A DNA stretch of 64,000 nt, from NCBI RefSeq assembly GCF_035271045.1, contig NZ_DATESC010000015.1, positions 62,001 to 126,000 of the forward strand. The letters are read 5' to 3'. This document shows, piece after piece, positions 44,325 to 53,438 of the stretch. Within the stretch, counting starts at the first letter, position 1; every line of letters starts with the position of its first letter. Source of the stretch: Marinospirillum sp035271045 (GTDB taxonomy: Bacteria; Pseudomonadota; Gammaproteobacteria; Pseudomonadales; Halomonadaceae). Under the pieces are notes generated by a model that was given only the letters and a program-made list of their open reading frames with translations, was not told the DNA's origin and did no database searches. The translations under genes and the position numbers were made by a program.

Positions 44325-45635
44325 TTAGTCTTGAATGCGGTAACGTGCTGAACGCGCATGGGCAGTCAAAGACTCACCGTCAGCCAACTCGCCTGCAATG
44401 TGCCCTAAAATGCTAGCACCTTCAGGCGAACAGTAAATCAGCGACGAACGTTTTTGGAAATCATACACGCCCAAAGGCGAAGAAAAACGCGCTGTACCTG
44501 AAGTTGGCAAAACGTGATTCGGGCCAGCACAATAATCGCCCACAGCTTCAGCGGTATAACGCCCCATAAAGATAGCGCCAGCATGACGCACTTTAGGTAG
44601 CCAAGCATCAGGATCAGCAACCGATAACTCCAAGTGTTCAGGCGCAATGCGATTAATCAACTCAATGGCTTGAGCTTCATTTGCCACTTGAATTAACGCA
44701 CCACGGTTTTCTAACGATGTTTTGATAATCGCAGCGCGTTCCATTGTTGGCAGCAGCTTACGCATACTTTGCTCAACGTCATCTAACCAAGCAGCATCCC
44801 AGCTAATTAAAATGGATTGGGCATCTTCATCGTGTTCAGCCTGAGAAAACAAATCCATCGCTATCCAATCGGGATTGGTTTGACCATCACACACCACCAA
44901 AATTTCAGATGGGCCAGCAATCATGTCTATACCAACCTTACCAAATACGGCACGCTTGGCGGTTGCGACATAAACATTGCCAGGCCCTACAATTTTGTCT
45001 ACCGGCGGTACAGTTTCAGTACCATAAGCCAAAGCAGCAACGGCTTGTGCGCCACCCAAAGTAAATACTTTCGTGGCACCCGCCAAATAAGCTGCGCCTA
45101 ATACCAGTGGATTAAGCTCACCTTTAGGCATTGGCGCGACCATAATAATTTCTTTAACGCCAGCAACCTTAGCAGGCAATACATTCATCAAGACAGAAGA
45201 AGGGTAAGCCGCTTTACCACCGGGCACATAAACGCCAACGCGATCTAACGGTACAACCTGCTGACCTAAGCGTGTGCCATCGCTTTCAGTGTAACTCCAA
45301 GATGGCTGTTTTTGGTGTTCGTGATAAGCCGTAACACGTTTAGCTGCAACTTCTAATGCTTCGCGGCGTTGTGTGGGCAAACTTTCAAATGCGCTTTTTA
45401 ATTGCTGCTGTGAAATTTCTAACTGCATAAAGCTAGTCGCTGGATGTTGGTCAAGCTGTTGGGTATAAGCCAACACAGCCGCATCACCTTGCTGGCGAAC
45501 CGCGCTAATAATGTCATCAACCTGTTGCTGAATTTGTGGACTAGAAACACCTTCCCAAGCCAGCAGCTGGTCTAAAGTGGCAGTAAAATCTGCACGCGTT
45601 GCATCTAGCCTTCTTACCGTAAGATTTGAGTTCAT
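44325..45635 (-). CDS. hisD: Histidinol dehydrogenase
   Basis: HisD oxidises histidinol to histidine in two NAD-dependent steps, the end of the pathway. The 436-residue protein has VGVYVPGGKAAYPSSVLMN, the metal-binding region with GPSEILVV and FSQAEHDEDAQS, and the C-terminal PTSGTARFSSPLGVYDF. The ATG at 45635 follows TTGGAA; the longer frame to 45692 would run back into hisG and is rejected. In Pseudomonas hisC lies between algW and hisD; it is missing here. The 3' end is only 19 bases from the algW stop. Confidence 0.97.
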   Translation of the reverse strand: MNSNLTVRRLDATRADFTATLDQLLAWEGVSSPQIQQQVDDIISAVRQQGDAAVLAYTQQLDQHPATSFMQLEISQQQLKSAFESLPTQRREALEVAAKRVTAYHEHQKQPSWSYTESDGTRLGQQVVPLDRVGVYVPGGKAAYPSSVLMNVLPAKVAGVKEIIMVAPMPKGELNPLVLGAAYLAGATKVFTLGGAQAVAALAYGTETVPPVDKIVGPGNVYVATAKRAVFGKVGIDMIAGPSEILVVCDGQTNPDWIAMDLFSQAEHDEDAQSILISWDAAWLDDVEQSMRKLLPTMERAAIIKTSLENRGALIQVANEAQAIELINRIAPEHLELSVADPDAWLPKVRHAGAIFMGRYTAEAVGDYCAGPNHVLPTSGTARFSSPLGVYDFQKRSSLIYCSPEGASILGHIAGELADGESLTAHARSARYRIQD

Positions 45636-45663
45636 ATTTAATTCCAAGCAGCCAGTGAATAAA

Positions 45664-46314
45664 TTAAATAGCAGCAGCTGAGCGTTGTTCAACCGCTAAG
45701 CGCAAACGATCAAGCAAGGGTTGAATTTGCTGGTATTTCATTTTCATTGAAGCGCGATTCACCACCAAACGCGATGAAATATCCGCAATAAACTCACGTG
45801 CTTCTAAGCCATTAGCAACCAGCGTTTTACCCGTATCAACAATATCGACGATTTCATCGGCCAAACCCATAATGGGGGCTAATTCCATACCGCCATACAA
45901 CTTAATTAAATCGACTTGAATACCTTGTTCAGCATACCAACGCTTGGCCGTTTTAATAAATTTTGTTGCCACGCGGCGGCGACCTTCTGGCTGTACTGAA
46001 CCTTTAACCGCAGCCGTCATCAACTTACAAACCGCAATTTTTAAATCTAAAGGTTCATACATACCGTTGCCACCATGCTCCATCAGCACATCTTTACCTG
46101 ACACGCCTAAATCTGCAGCACCTAGCTCAACGTAAGTGGGTACGTCGGTAGCACGAATGACTAATAAACGTACACCGGCTAAATTGGTATCAAAAATCAG
46201 CTTACGGCTTTTGCTAATATCTTCAGCCGGTACAATACCTGCTGCGGCTAAAAGTGGCAGGGTATCATCTAGAATTCGCCCTTTCGATAGGGCTAGCGTT
46301 AGACTGTGTGGCAT
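45664..46314 (-). CDS. hisG: ATP phosphoribosyltransferase, short form HisG(S)
   Basis: HisG begins histidine synthesis by joining ATP and PRPP. At 216 residues it is the short form, which lacks the C-terminal regulatory domain and needs the HisZ partner for activity and feedback control. The signature IVDIVDTGKTLVANGL (about residue 155) is the PRPP-binding site. HisZ is not in the window. It sits between murA and hisD, spaced 17 and 28 bases. Confidence 0.96.
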   Translation of the reverse strand: MPHSLTLALSKGRILDDTLPLLAAAGIVPAEDISKSRKLIFDTNLAGVRLLVIRATDVPTYVELGAADLGVSGKDVLMEHGGNGMYEPLDLKIAVCKLMTAAVKGSVQPEGRRRVATKFIKTAKRWYAEQGIQVDLIKLYGGMELAPIMGLADEIVDIVDTGKTLVANGLEAREFIADISSRLVVNRASMKMKYQQIQPLLDRLRLAVEQRSAAAI

Positions 46315-46331
46315 TATTTCTCTCGTTAGTA

Positions 46332-47594
46332 TTAAGCAGCAATGCGCTTTATTTTTGCGCCCAGCAACATCAGTTTTTCTTCAATGCACTCATAACCACG
46401 GTCAATGTGATAAATACGATCAACCAAAGTATCGCCTTGGGCGACTAATGCAGCAATGACTAAACTAGCCGAAGCACGTAAATCCGTTGCCATCACCGGC
46501 GCACCGGTTAACTTTTCAACACCACGAATAATCGCAGTATTACCTTCCACTTGAATGTCTGCACCCATGCGTAAAATTTCTTGCACGTGCATAAAGCGAT
46601 TTTCAAAAATGGTTTCTATCACCGTACCAATGCCTTCTGCAGTGGCATTTAAAGCCATGAATTGCGCCTGCATATCGGTTGGAAAAGCAGGATAAGGTGC
46701 GGTTCTAATGCTGACCGATTTAGGGCGTTTGCCCTGCATATCTAACTCTATCCAGTCATCGCCTGAAGTAATAATACCACCGGCTTCTTTTAGCTTAGCC
46801 AGCACCGCATCCAAAATATCAGGGCGCGTGTGTTTAACGCGAACGCGACCGCGTGTTGCTGCAGCAGCCACTAAAAAAGTACCCGTTTCAATGCGATCTG
46901 CCACCACGTTAAAATGACAGCCACTTAATGCTTTTACACCGTCAATAATAATCGTATTAGTGCCTTCACCAGTAATTTTAGCGCCCATAGCATTTAAAAA
47001 ATCAGCCAAATCAACCACTTCAGGTTCACGCGCTGCGTTTTCTAAAACAGTACGACCTTCTGCCAATACCGCTGCCATCATTAGGTTTTCAGTACCTGTC
47101 ACGGTCACGGTATCAAAAATAATGTGTGCGCCTTGCAAACGGCCATTAACTTTACCGCGAATGTAGCCTTCTTCAACGCGTATCTCTGCACCCATTTGCT
47201 TTAAGCCATTTAGGTGTAAGTTCACCGGACGGCTACCAATCGCACAACCGCCGGGTAAAGAAACTTCCGCTTCACCAAAACGCGTCATTAACGGGCCTAA
47301 AACTAAAATAGAAGCCCGCATAGTCTTGACTAAATCATAAGGTGCAATGCAGTTATCAACGTAGCTAGCATCTAATTCAAGTGACATTTTTTCATCAACT
47401 ACCGCTTGTACACCCATGCCACCCAACAACTCAATCATTGTCGTAATATCATGTAAATGCGGTAAATTACCAATAGAAACTGGCCCATTAACCAGCAAAC
47501 TAGCAGCTAAAATAGGCAATGCAGAATTTTTGGCGCCGGAAATCCACACTTCGCCATCAAGGGGGTAGCCCCCAGTAATTAGTAGTTTATCCAT
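46332..47594 (-). CDS. murA: UDP-N-acetylglucosamine 1-carboxyvinyltransferase
   Basis: MurA makes the first committed peptidoglycan precursor from UDP-GlcNAc and phosphoenolpyruvate. The catalytic cysteine, the fosfomycin target, is C117 in LPGGCAIGSRPVN, so the sensitive form is expected. K22 and N23 (SGAKNSALP) are also present. The 420-residue length is standard. It lies 15 bases after ibaG, an arrangement shared by many gammaproteobacteria. Confidence 0.98.
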   Translation of the reverse strand: MDKLLITGGYPLDGEVWISGAKNSALPILAASLLVNGPVSIGNLPHLHDITTMIELLGGMGVQAVVDEKMSLELDASYVDNCIAPYDLVKTMRASILVLGPLMTRFGEAEVSLPGGCAIGSRPVNLHLNGLKQMGAEIRVEEGYIRGKVNGRLQGAHIIFDTVTVTGTENLMMAAVLAEGRTVLENAAREPEVVDLADFLNAMGAKITGEGTNTIIIDGVKALSGCHFNVVADRIETGTFLVAAAATRGRVRVKHTRPDILDAVLAKLKEAGGIITSGDDWIELDMQGKRPKSVSIRTAPYPAFPTDMQAQFMALNATAEGIGTVIETIFENRFMHVQEILRMGADIQVEGNTAIIRGVEKLTGAPVMATDLRASASLVIAALVAQGDTLVDRIYHIDRGYECIEEKLMLLGAKIKRIAA

Positions 47595-47609
47595 ACTTAT
47601 AATAATGCC

Positions 47610-47870
47610 TTAGAGAACCTGCAAATCTTTAACTTTTACCCATTGTTCTGGGGTGTAGGTTTTTAATGCCATCGCATGAAGCTGATCGCTAGCAAACTCT
47701 TCGCTTAATGCAGAAAAAACCAGCTGCTGTTTTTTAACCGGACTAGGCAAGGTTGCAAACACTTCACCGATAGCAATTACTTCAAAATGCCGCCCATCAT
47801 CACCCTTAACGATAAATTCACACGCTGGAATACGGCTTTCTAATAGTTCCTTCAAGGCTGGGGCTTGCAT
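47610..47870 (-). CDS. ibaG: BolA-family protein IbaG (YrbA)
   Basis: The 86-residue protein has the BolA fold with DGRHFEVIAIGEVF and the helix-turn-helix-like region with LHAMALKTYTPEQW. IbaG proteins bind glutaredoxin-type [2Fe-2S] partners and affect acid stress and envelope functions. A cysteine at about residue 18 and histidines H27 and H64 could take part in cluster binding. It sits between mlaB and murA, as in E. coli. Confidence 0.93.
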   Translation of the reverse strand: MQAPALKELLESRIPACEFIVKGDDGRHFEVIAIGEVFATLPSPVKKQQLVFSALSEEFASDQLHAMALKTYTPEQWVKVKDLQVL

Positions 47871-47967
47871 AATGACTCCTCATTAAAAAACGGCTTATAA
47901 AAATAACAAAATAGTATTAATTAATTAACAGTTGGCATAATAACTGAAAAGGCTGCTCTTGGGCACC

Positions 47968-48291
47968 TTAGCCAAAGTGTTTCGTGTTAAACACCCAAGG
48001 TAATAAATTTTGTAAATGACTTAATTCAGCTACTTTTTGTAACTGTATTGAGGGGTTTAGCAACTGAAGCTCTAAACCTAAAGCTAAACAATGGCGCTGC
48101 CAAGCCAAACACACCAACAACAGTGCTGAGCCACCACTGGCTTGTTGAATATCGACCTGCTGCACTTGAACGTTATTGGCCAGTGGCAAAGCATCAACCA
48201 AACAAACGGCCAAGGCTTCCGCTGTTACAAATGTAACCTGTCCAACTAAAAGCCAACAACCCGACTCTAGTTTTTTTAGTTCAGCGCTCAT
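47968..48291 (-). CDS. mlaB: STAS-domain protein MlaB of the Mla lipid transporter
   Basis: MlaB is the cytoplasmic STAS partner that stabilises the MlaFEDB complex. The 107 residues are one STAS domain; QQASGGSALLLVCL marks the strand and helix start where a serine/threonine is typical. Sequence similarity is low in this family; the position after mlaC is decisive. It is 97 bases before ibaG in transcription order, the longest gap in this group. Confidence 0.85.
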   Translation of the reverse strand: MSAELKKLESGCWLLVGQVTFVTAEALAVCLVDALPLANNVQVQQVDIQQASGGSALLLVCLAWQRHCLALGLELQLLNPSIQLQKVAELSHLQNLLPWVFNTKHFG

Positions 48292-48300
48292 AATGACTAC

Positions 48301-48963
48301 TCACTGATTAACCTCACGCTCTTCTAGCTCATCTAACGCTTGCTCAGGCGACCAATTAGCAATAACCCTATCAAAGTCACGGTTATTGTCACGCATCGCT
48401 CGGTCAAACTGGCTATTAAACGTTAACCCCAAATTAATGCCATTAACAATCAGATTAATTACCTTCCATTCGTTATTATGCAAACGCAGCGTGAAAGTAA
48501 CTGGGTAGCGCTTACCATCTGTCGCCACTACGTCTAAAACTACGTTATCTTGGTCTACAAAACGCGTTTCACCGCTTTGAGTCTGTAAATCAAAGGCATG
48601 GTAATCAAAATTTATTAACCCCTGACCAAAAGTTTTCACCAAAGTATCTTTAAATATTACGGCAAAACGACTGCGCTGTTCAGGTGTAGCCGCACGAAAA
48701 TAACGCCCACCCATCACCCTTGCGCTCATATAGCGAAAATCAACATAAGGCTGCATCGCTTCATCTAAGTTGCTATACAGTAGCTGCGGGTCTGATTCGT
48801 AAACGCCTTTATTAGCTTTAAAAACGGCGGCAAGCTCTGCAACGCCTTGCTCAACCACCTGCCAAGAAGTTTGCTTGGGTTCAGCGTGTGCTTGGTCAAC
48901 AGACCCAAAAAACCCGCTAGTTATCAATAAAATCACACCAAAAAATCTAAACAATGTCATCAT
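48301..48963 (-). CDS. mlaC: Periplasmic phospholipid-binding protein MlaC
   Basis: MlaC carries phospholipids between the outer-membrane MlaA and the MlaFEDB complex. A signal peptide of about 27 residues (FFGVILLITSGFFGSVDQAHA) is followed by the MlaC domain with MSARVMGGRYFRAATPEQRS and VINLIVNGINLGLTFNSQF. The 220-residue length is typical. mlaA is not in the window. Confidence 0.95.
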   Translation of the reverse strand: MMTLFRFFGVILLITSGFFGSVDQAHAEPKQTSWQVVEQGVAELAAVFKANKGVYESDPQLLYSNLDEAMQPYVDFRYMSARVMGGRYFRAATPEQRSRFAVIFKDTLVKTFGQGLINFDYHAFDLQTQSGETRFVDQDNVVLDVVATDGKRYPVTFTLRLHNNEWKVINLIVNGINLGLTFNSQFDRAMRDNNRDFDRVIANWSPEQALDELEEREVNQ

Positions 48964-48975
48964 GCTATTTAATCT

Positions 48976-49437
48976 TTATTTAGTTGAATTAGAAATAAAC
49001 TGGTTAATTAACTGCTCTAAAATCAGTGCCGATTGCGTATCTTTTAAGCTATCACCCTGTGCTAAATAAGTCATATCAATACCTGGCGTTAAGCTAACGT
49101 AATTATCGCCCAACAAGCCTGCAGTTTGAATCGCTGCGGCTGTGTCAGTGCTTAATTTGCCCAGCAGTTTTTCATTTAGCTGCAAAGTTACGCAAGCTTC
49201 AAACCATTGATAATTCAAGTTAATCTCACCTACACGACCCACCGTAACGCCCGCCAATGTAACTTTTGATCTCGCTTTAAGACCACCAATATCACCAAAA
49301 CACGCCTGCACTTCAAAACGGCCTTGTTCAGCGTTTTGCCCCAGCCCGCTAACTTTAAAAGCCAAAAATAATAAGGCTGCAAAACCTAGCAACATAAAAC
49401 CACCTACAAAAACATCTACCCAGCGTTGATTACGCAT
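48976..49437 (-). CDS. mlaD: MCE-domain protein MlaD
   Basis: MlaD forms the hexameric periplasmic ring of the Mla transporter. One transmembrane helix (about residues 8-28) precedes an MCE domain (about 33-115; GLKARSKVTLAGVTVGRV) and a helix. The 153-residue protein starts at the ATG at 49437, preceded by AGGATTAGG. The longer frame to 49467 would overlap mlaE. The spacing is 16 bases after mlaE and 12 before mlaC. Confidence 0.95.
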   Translation of the reverse strand: MRNQRWVDVFVGGFMLLGFAALLFLAFKVSGLGQNAEQGRFEVQACFGDIGGLKARSKVTLAGVTVGRVGEINLNYQWFEACVTLQLNEKLLGKLSTDTAAAIQTAGLLGDNYVSLTPGIDMTYLAQGDSLKDTQSALILEQLINQFISNSTK

Positions 49438-49453
49438 ACCTAATCCTATCCAG

Positions 49454-50236
49454 TTAAAAATCACCAAACATTAGTGCGGTTAACACAAAATCCAACCCCA
49501 AGACAGCCAAAGAAGAATAAACCACCGTTCGTGTGGTCGCGCGGCTAATGCCTTCAGAGGTAGGGACTAGATCATACCCCTGAAATACCGCAATCCAAGT
49601 CACAACCACAGCAAAGACTAAGCTTTTAATAACACCATTTAATACGTCTTCACGAAACGCAACCGACGACTGCATATTGCTCCAAAAAGCACCATTATCA
49701 ACACCCAGCCAATCCACGCCAACCAACCAGCCGCCCCAAATTCCGACACTGGTAAAAATAATGGTTAGCAGCGGCAGCGCTACAAATCCAGCCAATAATC
49801 TAGGTGCAACAATGCGGCGCAGCGGATCAACACCAATCATTTCTAAGCTGGCTAATTGCTCAGTGGCTTTCATTAAACCGATTTCAGCGGTTAATGCCGA
49901 GCCTGCTCGCCCAGCAAATAACAAAGCAGCCACCACCGGCGCTAATTCACGCACTAAACTTAACGCTACCATTTGCCCTAATGCTTGCTCTGCACCAAAA
50001 TCCACTAAAATGGTATAGCCCTGCAAACCCAAAACCATGCCGATAAACACACCCGATACTAAAATAATAATCAACGACAATACGCCGATTGAATACACTT
50101 GATGCCGCCATAAACTAAACGCTTCATGCGTGCGCGGTAAACCTGCTAAAGATTGAAATAAGAACACACCCGACCGCCCTAATGCAGCAGTTAATGTGAT
50201 GCCTTGGCGACCTAAACCAGCAAGCCAATCAAGCAT
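49454..50236 (-). CDS. mlaE: Mla transporter permease MlaE
   Basis: MlaE is the permease of the phospholipid ABC transporter. The 260-residue protein has five membrane segments and the family motifs GMVLGLQGYTILVDFG, VRELAPVVAALLFAGRAGSA and AEIGLMKATEQ. The true start is the ATG at 50236, which overlaps the mlaF stop by eight bases; the longer frame to 50320 lies inside mlaF. Confidence 0.96.
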   Translation of the reverse strand: MLDWLAGLGRQGITLTAALGRSGVFLFQSLAGLPRTHEAFSLWRHQVYSIGVLSLIIILVSGVFIGMVLGLQGYTILVDFGAEQALGQMVALSLVRELAPVVAALLFAGRAGSALTAEIGLMKATEQLASLEMIGVDPLRRIVAPRLLAGFVALPLLTIIFTSVGIWGGWLVGVDWLGVDNGAFWSNMQSSVAFREDVLNGVIKSLVFAVVVTWIAVFQGYDLVPTSEGISRATTRTVVYSSLAVLGLDFVLTALMFGDF

Positions 50237-51044
50237 GATTAATACCTTTTTTAGCAAATAAATCATCGGCAAAATTAGCAGCAGGATAATTAAACGCAAC
50301 AGGGCCATCGGGCAAACCACCCATAAACTGCTGCACGTTTTCTTGGGTAGAAGCCGCTAACTCAGCAGGCGTGCCTTCGGCAATCACTGTTCCACCCGCT
50401 AAAATATAGGCATAATCAGCAATCGACAGGGTTTCTTTTAAGTCATGTGAAACAATCACCGACGTTAAACCCAGCGCCTGATTTAAGCGTTTTACCAACT
50501 GCACCAACACACCCATCGAAATCGGATCTTGCCCTGCAAAAGGTTCATCATACATTAACAATTCAGGGTCTAACGCAATGGCTCTGGCCAGTGCTACGCG
50601 CCGCGCCATACCGCCAGAAAGTTGCGCTGGCATTAAATCACGCGCACCACGCAAACCAACGGCTTCTAACTTAATTAACACTAAATCTTGAATCATGCTT
50701 TCTGGCAAAGGCGTATTAACCCTTAAAGGAAACGCCACATTGTCGTAAACCGACATATCCGTAAATAAAGCGCCCGATTGAAACAACACACCCATACGGC
50801 TACGCAACTTAAATAATGCTTTACGACCTAGCGTGGGTACTTCTTGCCCAAATACTTGTATCGAACCACTTTTTGGCTGCAACTGCCCACCCAGAAGATG
50901 TAGCAGCGTGGTTTTACCCGTACCACTTGGCCCCAACAACGCCGTTATTTTGCCTTGGCGTAATTTTAAATTAACCCCCGAAAAAACAACCTTGTCACCC
51001 CGATTAAAATAGAGGTCACTTACAGCAACCAAATCAGCTTGCAT
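50229..51044 (-). CDS. mlaF: Mla transporter ATPase MlaF
   Basis: MlaF is the ATPase of the Mla transporter. Walker A LLGPSGTGKTT, signature LSGGMARRVALA and Walker B ELLMYDEPFAGQDP are in order; FAGQDP is characteristic of the MlaF/LptB-like group. The ATG at 51044 follows GGGAG and gives 271 residues; the 64 extra codons to 51236 run through the region upstream of kdsD and are rejected. It is the first gene of the mlaFEDCB-ibaG-murA-hisG-hisD block. Confidence 0.96.
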   Translation of the reverse strand: MQADLVAVSDLYFNRGDKVVFSGVNLKLRQGKITALLGPSGTGKTTLLHLLGGQLQPKSGSIQVFGQEVPTLGRKALFKLRSRMGVLFQSGALFTDMSVYDNVAFPLRVNTPLPESMIQDLVLIKLEAVGLRGARDLMPAQLSGGMARRVALARAIALDPELLMYDEPFAGQDPISMGVLVQLVKRLNQALGLTSVIVSHDLKETLSIADYAYILAGGTVIAEGTPAELAASTQENVQQFMGGLPDGPVAFNYPAANFADDLFAKKGINHA

Positions 51045-51188
51045 CAAACGCTCCCAATAATAGAGGTCATAAAAGTCATCGCCACCACAAAGGTAGAAGT
51101 CAGGTTGAAAAAAGCTATAATGCCAAAAATAGCAATCAATCAACACCTGTAAGCAACATTCACCACCTTCTTTATGGATACTTAGCCA

Positions 51189-52163
51189 TTGATAACCACG
51201 ACCAATTACCTTGCTTCTGCTCGGCATACATTGCAACTAGAGATAGAAGCGCTGCAAGAAGTGTTAGCCCAACTCGACCAAGATTTTGCTGCAGCCTGTG
51301 AGCTAATTTTAAATTGTCAAGGGCGCGTGATTGTTACCGGCATGGGGAAATCTGGTCACATTGGCCATAAAATTGCTGCCACACTTGCCAGCACCGGCAC
51401 GCCGTCTTTTTTTATGCATCCAGGTGAAGCTAGCCACGGCGATTTAGGCATGGTGACTCGTAGCGATTTGGTATTGGCCTTGTCCAATTCAGGCGAAACC
51501 CACGAAGTCACCTCACTGCTACCGCTACTAAAACGCCTTGGCATTGCCATTATTGGCTTAACAGGTGCGCCCAGCTCTACGCTAGCTCAAGAAGCCAATG
51601 TTCACTTAAATGCTGCCATTAGCCGTGAAGCTTGCCCGTTAAATTTAGCACCCACGTCTAGCACTACCGCTGCACTGGCTTTAGGTGATGCGCTAGCCAT
51701 CGCGCTGCTGCAAGCCAGAGGTTTTGGGCCTGATGATTTTGCGCTTTCACACCCCGGTGGGAGTTTAGGCCGTAAGTTGCTGCTAAGGGTCAGCGATATT
51801 ATGCACAGCGGTGCAGCACTGCCAGCCGTTTTAAACAGCGCCAGTCTACGTGAAGCCCTGTTAGAAATGACCCAAAAAGGCTTAGGGTTTACCTGCATTG
51901 TTAACGAACAACACAAATTATTGGGCGTTTATACCGATGGTGATTTACGCCGTACTCTTGACCAAGACCGCGACTTACGTGACCTTAAAGTTTCTGATGT
52001 TATGACGCAAGGCAGCAAACACATTCAAGCTGATTTGCTGGCTGCTGAAGCGGTACTATTAATGGAAGAAAATAAAATCAGCGCCCTACCCGTACTTGAT
52101 GCTAATCAAACCGTTGTTGGCGCACTGAATATGCATGACTTGCTAAAAGCGGGCGTTATCTAA
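51189..52163 (+). CDS. kdsD: D-arabinose 5-phosphate isomerase KdsD
   Basis: KdsD converts ribulose 5-phosphate to arabinose 5-phosphate for Kdo synthesis. An N-terminal SIS domain (GRVIVTGMGKSGHIGHKIA; HPGEASHGDLGMV) is followed by two CBS domains (about residues 200-324). The reading frame has a TAG at 51183, so the start must be the TTG at 51189 or later; the N-terminus from 51189 (ASARHTLQLEIEALQ) matches homologs, which supports the rare TTG start. It diverges from mlaF with a 144-base gap. Confidence 0.94.
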   Translation: MITTTNYLASARHTLQLEIEALQEVLAQLDQDFAAACELILNCQGRVIVTGMGKSGHIGHKIAATLASTGTPSFFMHPGEASHGDLGMVTRSDLVLALSNSGETHEVTSLLPLLKRLGIAIIGLTGAPSSTLAQEANVHLNAAISREACPLNLAPTSSTTAALALGDALAIALLQARGFGPDDFALSHPGGSLGRKLLLRVSDIMHSGAALPAVLNSASLREALLEMTQKGLGFTCIVNEQHKLLGVYTDGDLRRTLDQDRDLRDLKVSDVMTQGSKHIQADLLAAEAVLLMEENKISALPVLDANQTVVGALNMHDLLKAGVI

Positions 52164-52276
52164 AGTATTATCTAAAGCCGGTAATCTGCTATAGTTTATC
52201 GCCTATCATTGATTGCTTACCTAGTAATTAGTTATTAATTAATAGCCATTTTTTACATAAAAACGAGCGAGTCACT

Positions 52277-52828
52277 ATGGATATTGCAGCAACTTTACTA
52301 GAAAAACTTCGCCCCATTCGCTTAATGGTGCTGGATGTTGATGGCGTAATGACCGACGGCAGTTTATTTTTTCATGCGATGGGTGGTGAAGAAAGTAAAG
52401 CCTTTAATACCCAAGACGGGCAAGGCATAAAATTGCTACAAGCCAGCGGTGTAAAAGTAGCGATTATTACCGGACGCACGTCTAATGTCGTTACTCACCG
52501 CGCCGAATCGCTCGGCATAAAATACCTGTTACAAGGCCGTGAAGACAAAATCACCGCCCTTAGCGAAATCGTTAATGAACTGGGATTAGACTGGTCACAA
52601 GTAGGTTATTGCGGTGATGATTTACCCGATTTAGCGGCCATTCGCAAAGCCGGTTTTGGTGCTAGTGTTGCCAACGCACCAGACTACATCCAGCAATACA
52701 GCGACTACACCACCCAACGCACAGGCGGTCATGGCGCTGTTAGAGAAGTAACTGACCTAATTATGCAGGCACAAGGCACTTGGCAAGCGTGTATTGATCA
52801 CTACCTTTATAGCCTAAGAACCAATTAA
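52277..52828 (+). CDS. kdsC: 3-deoxy-D-manno-octulosonate 8-phosphate phosphatase KdsC
   Basis: KdsC removes phosphate from Kdo-8-phosphate. The HAD nucleophile motif LDVDGVMTDG (about residues 19-28) and the distal GYCGDDLPDLAAIR are present; the short cap-less form of 183 residues is normal. It lies 113 bases after kdsD, so a second promoter is possible, and eight bases before lptC. Confidence 0.96.
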   Translation: MDIAATLLEKLRPIRLMVLDVDGVMTDGSLFFHAMGGEESKAFNTQDGQGIKLLQASGVKVAIITGRTSNVVTHRAESLGIKYLLQGREDKITALSEIVNELGLDWSQVGYCGDDLPDLAAIRKAGFGASVANAPDYIQQYSDYTTQRTGGHGAVREVTDLIMQAQGTWQACIDHYLYSLRTN

Positions 52829-52835
52829 CAGGCAA

Positions 52836-53438
52836 ATGAAAGAGTTTCCTGTGTTACGTAAATTAGGTACGCTGGCCGTACTAATAAGTTTGGGGGCGCT
52901 GCTGGTTTTATTACAAGAGATCAACCTATCAGCGCCACACACTCAATTACCTGAACAGTACGGCGAACCTGACTATTATGTAGAAAATGCCAGCCTCAGT
53001 CGTTTTGGTGCCCAAGGTCAACGCTTACAAACCCTTGATGCTGTACAAGTCACCCATTACCCAGAAAAAGACTTAGCACTGTTTGAAACCCCTTTACTGC
53101 ATCACTACACCCAGCAAGGGCAAATATGGCGAGTAGTCGCCAAGCGTGCAAAATACTTAGGCGAAGATGAAATTTACCTAGAAGACAAGGTGGTGATTAC
53201 GCCCATTAATCCTAATTCCGTTTACCTACCCGAATTTTTAACCCAGCGTCTGTGGATCAACAGCGCAAACAATACCGCCCAAACACCAGATCCCGTAAGC
53301 TTTATTAGCCCAAACGGTAAAACGACCGGTCAAGGGCTAGACATACAATTAAATACCGGTCTAGCTCACATTTTACAAACAGTGCAAGGTAACTATTTAC
53401 CACCTAAAGTAAAAGCAATACAGGATAACCAACCATGA
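52836..53438 (+). CDS. lptC: LPS export system protein LptC
   Basis: LptC is a bitopic inner-membrane protein that passes LPS from LptFGB to LptA. A transmembrane helix (about residues 10-26) precedes a beta-jellyroll periplasmic domain with LSRFGAQGQRLQTLDA and DEIYLEDKVVI. The protein has 200 residues. It overlaps lptA by four bases. lptFG are not in the window. Confidence 0.92.
   Translation: MKEFPVLRKLGTLAVLISLGALLVLLQEINLSAPHTQLPEQYGEPDYYVENASLSRFGAQGQRLQTLDAVQVTHYPEKDLALFETPLLHHYTQQGQIWRVVAKRAKYLGEDEIYLEDKVVITPINPNSVYLPEFLTQRLWINSANNTAQTPDPVSFISPNGKTTGQGLDIQLNTGLAHILQTVQGNYLPPKVKAIQDNQP

Noticed and set aside
44300..44330. Direct repeat TTAGTCTTG between algW and hisD
   Set aside because: Two nine-base copies in a 19-base spacer next to two stop codons; most likely chance or a small slippage event.
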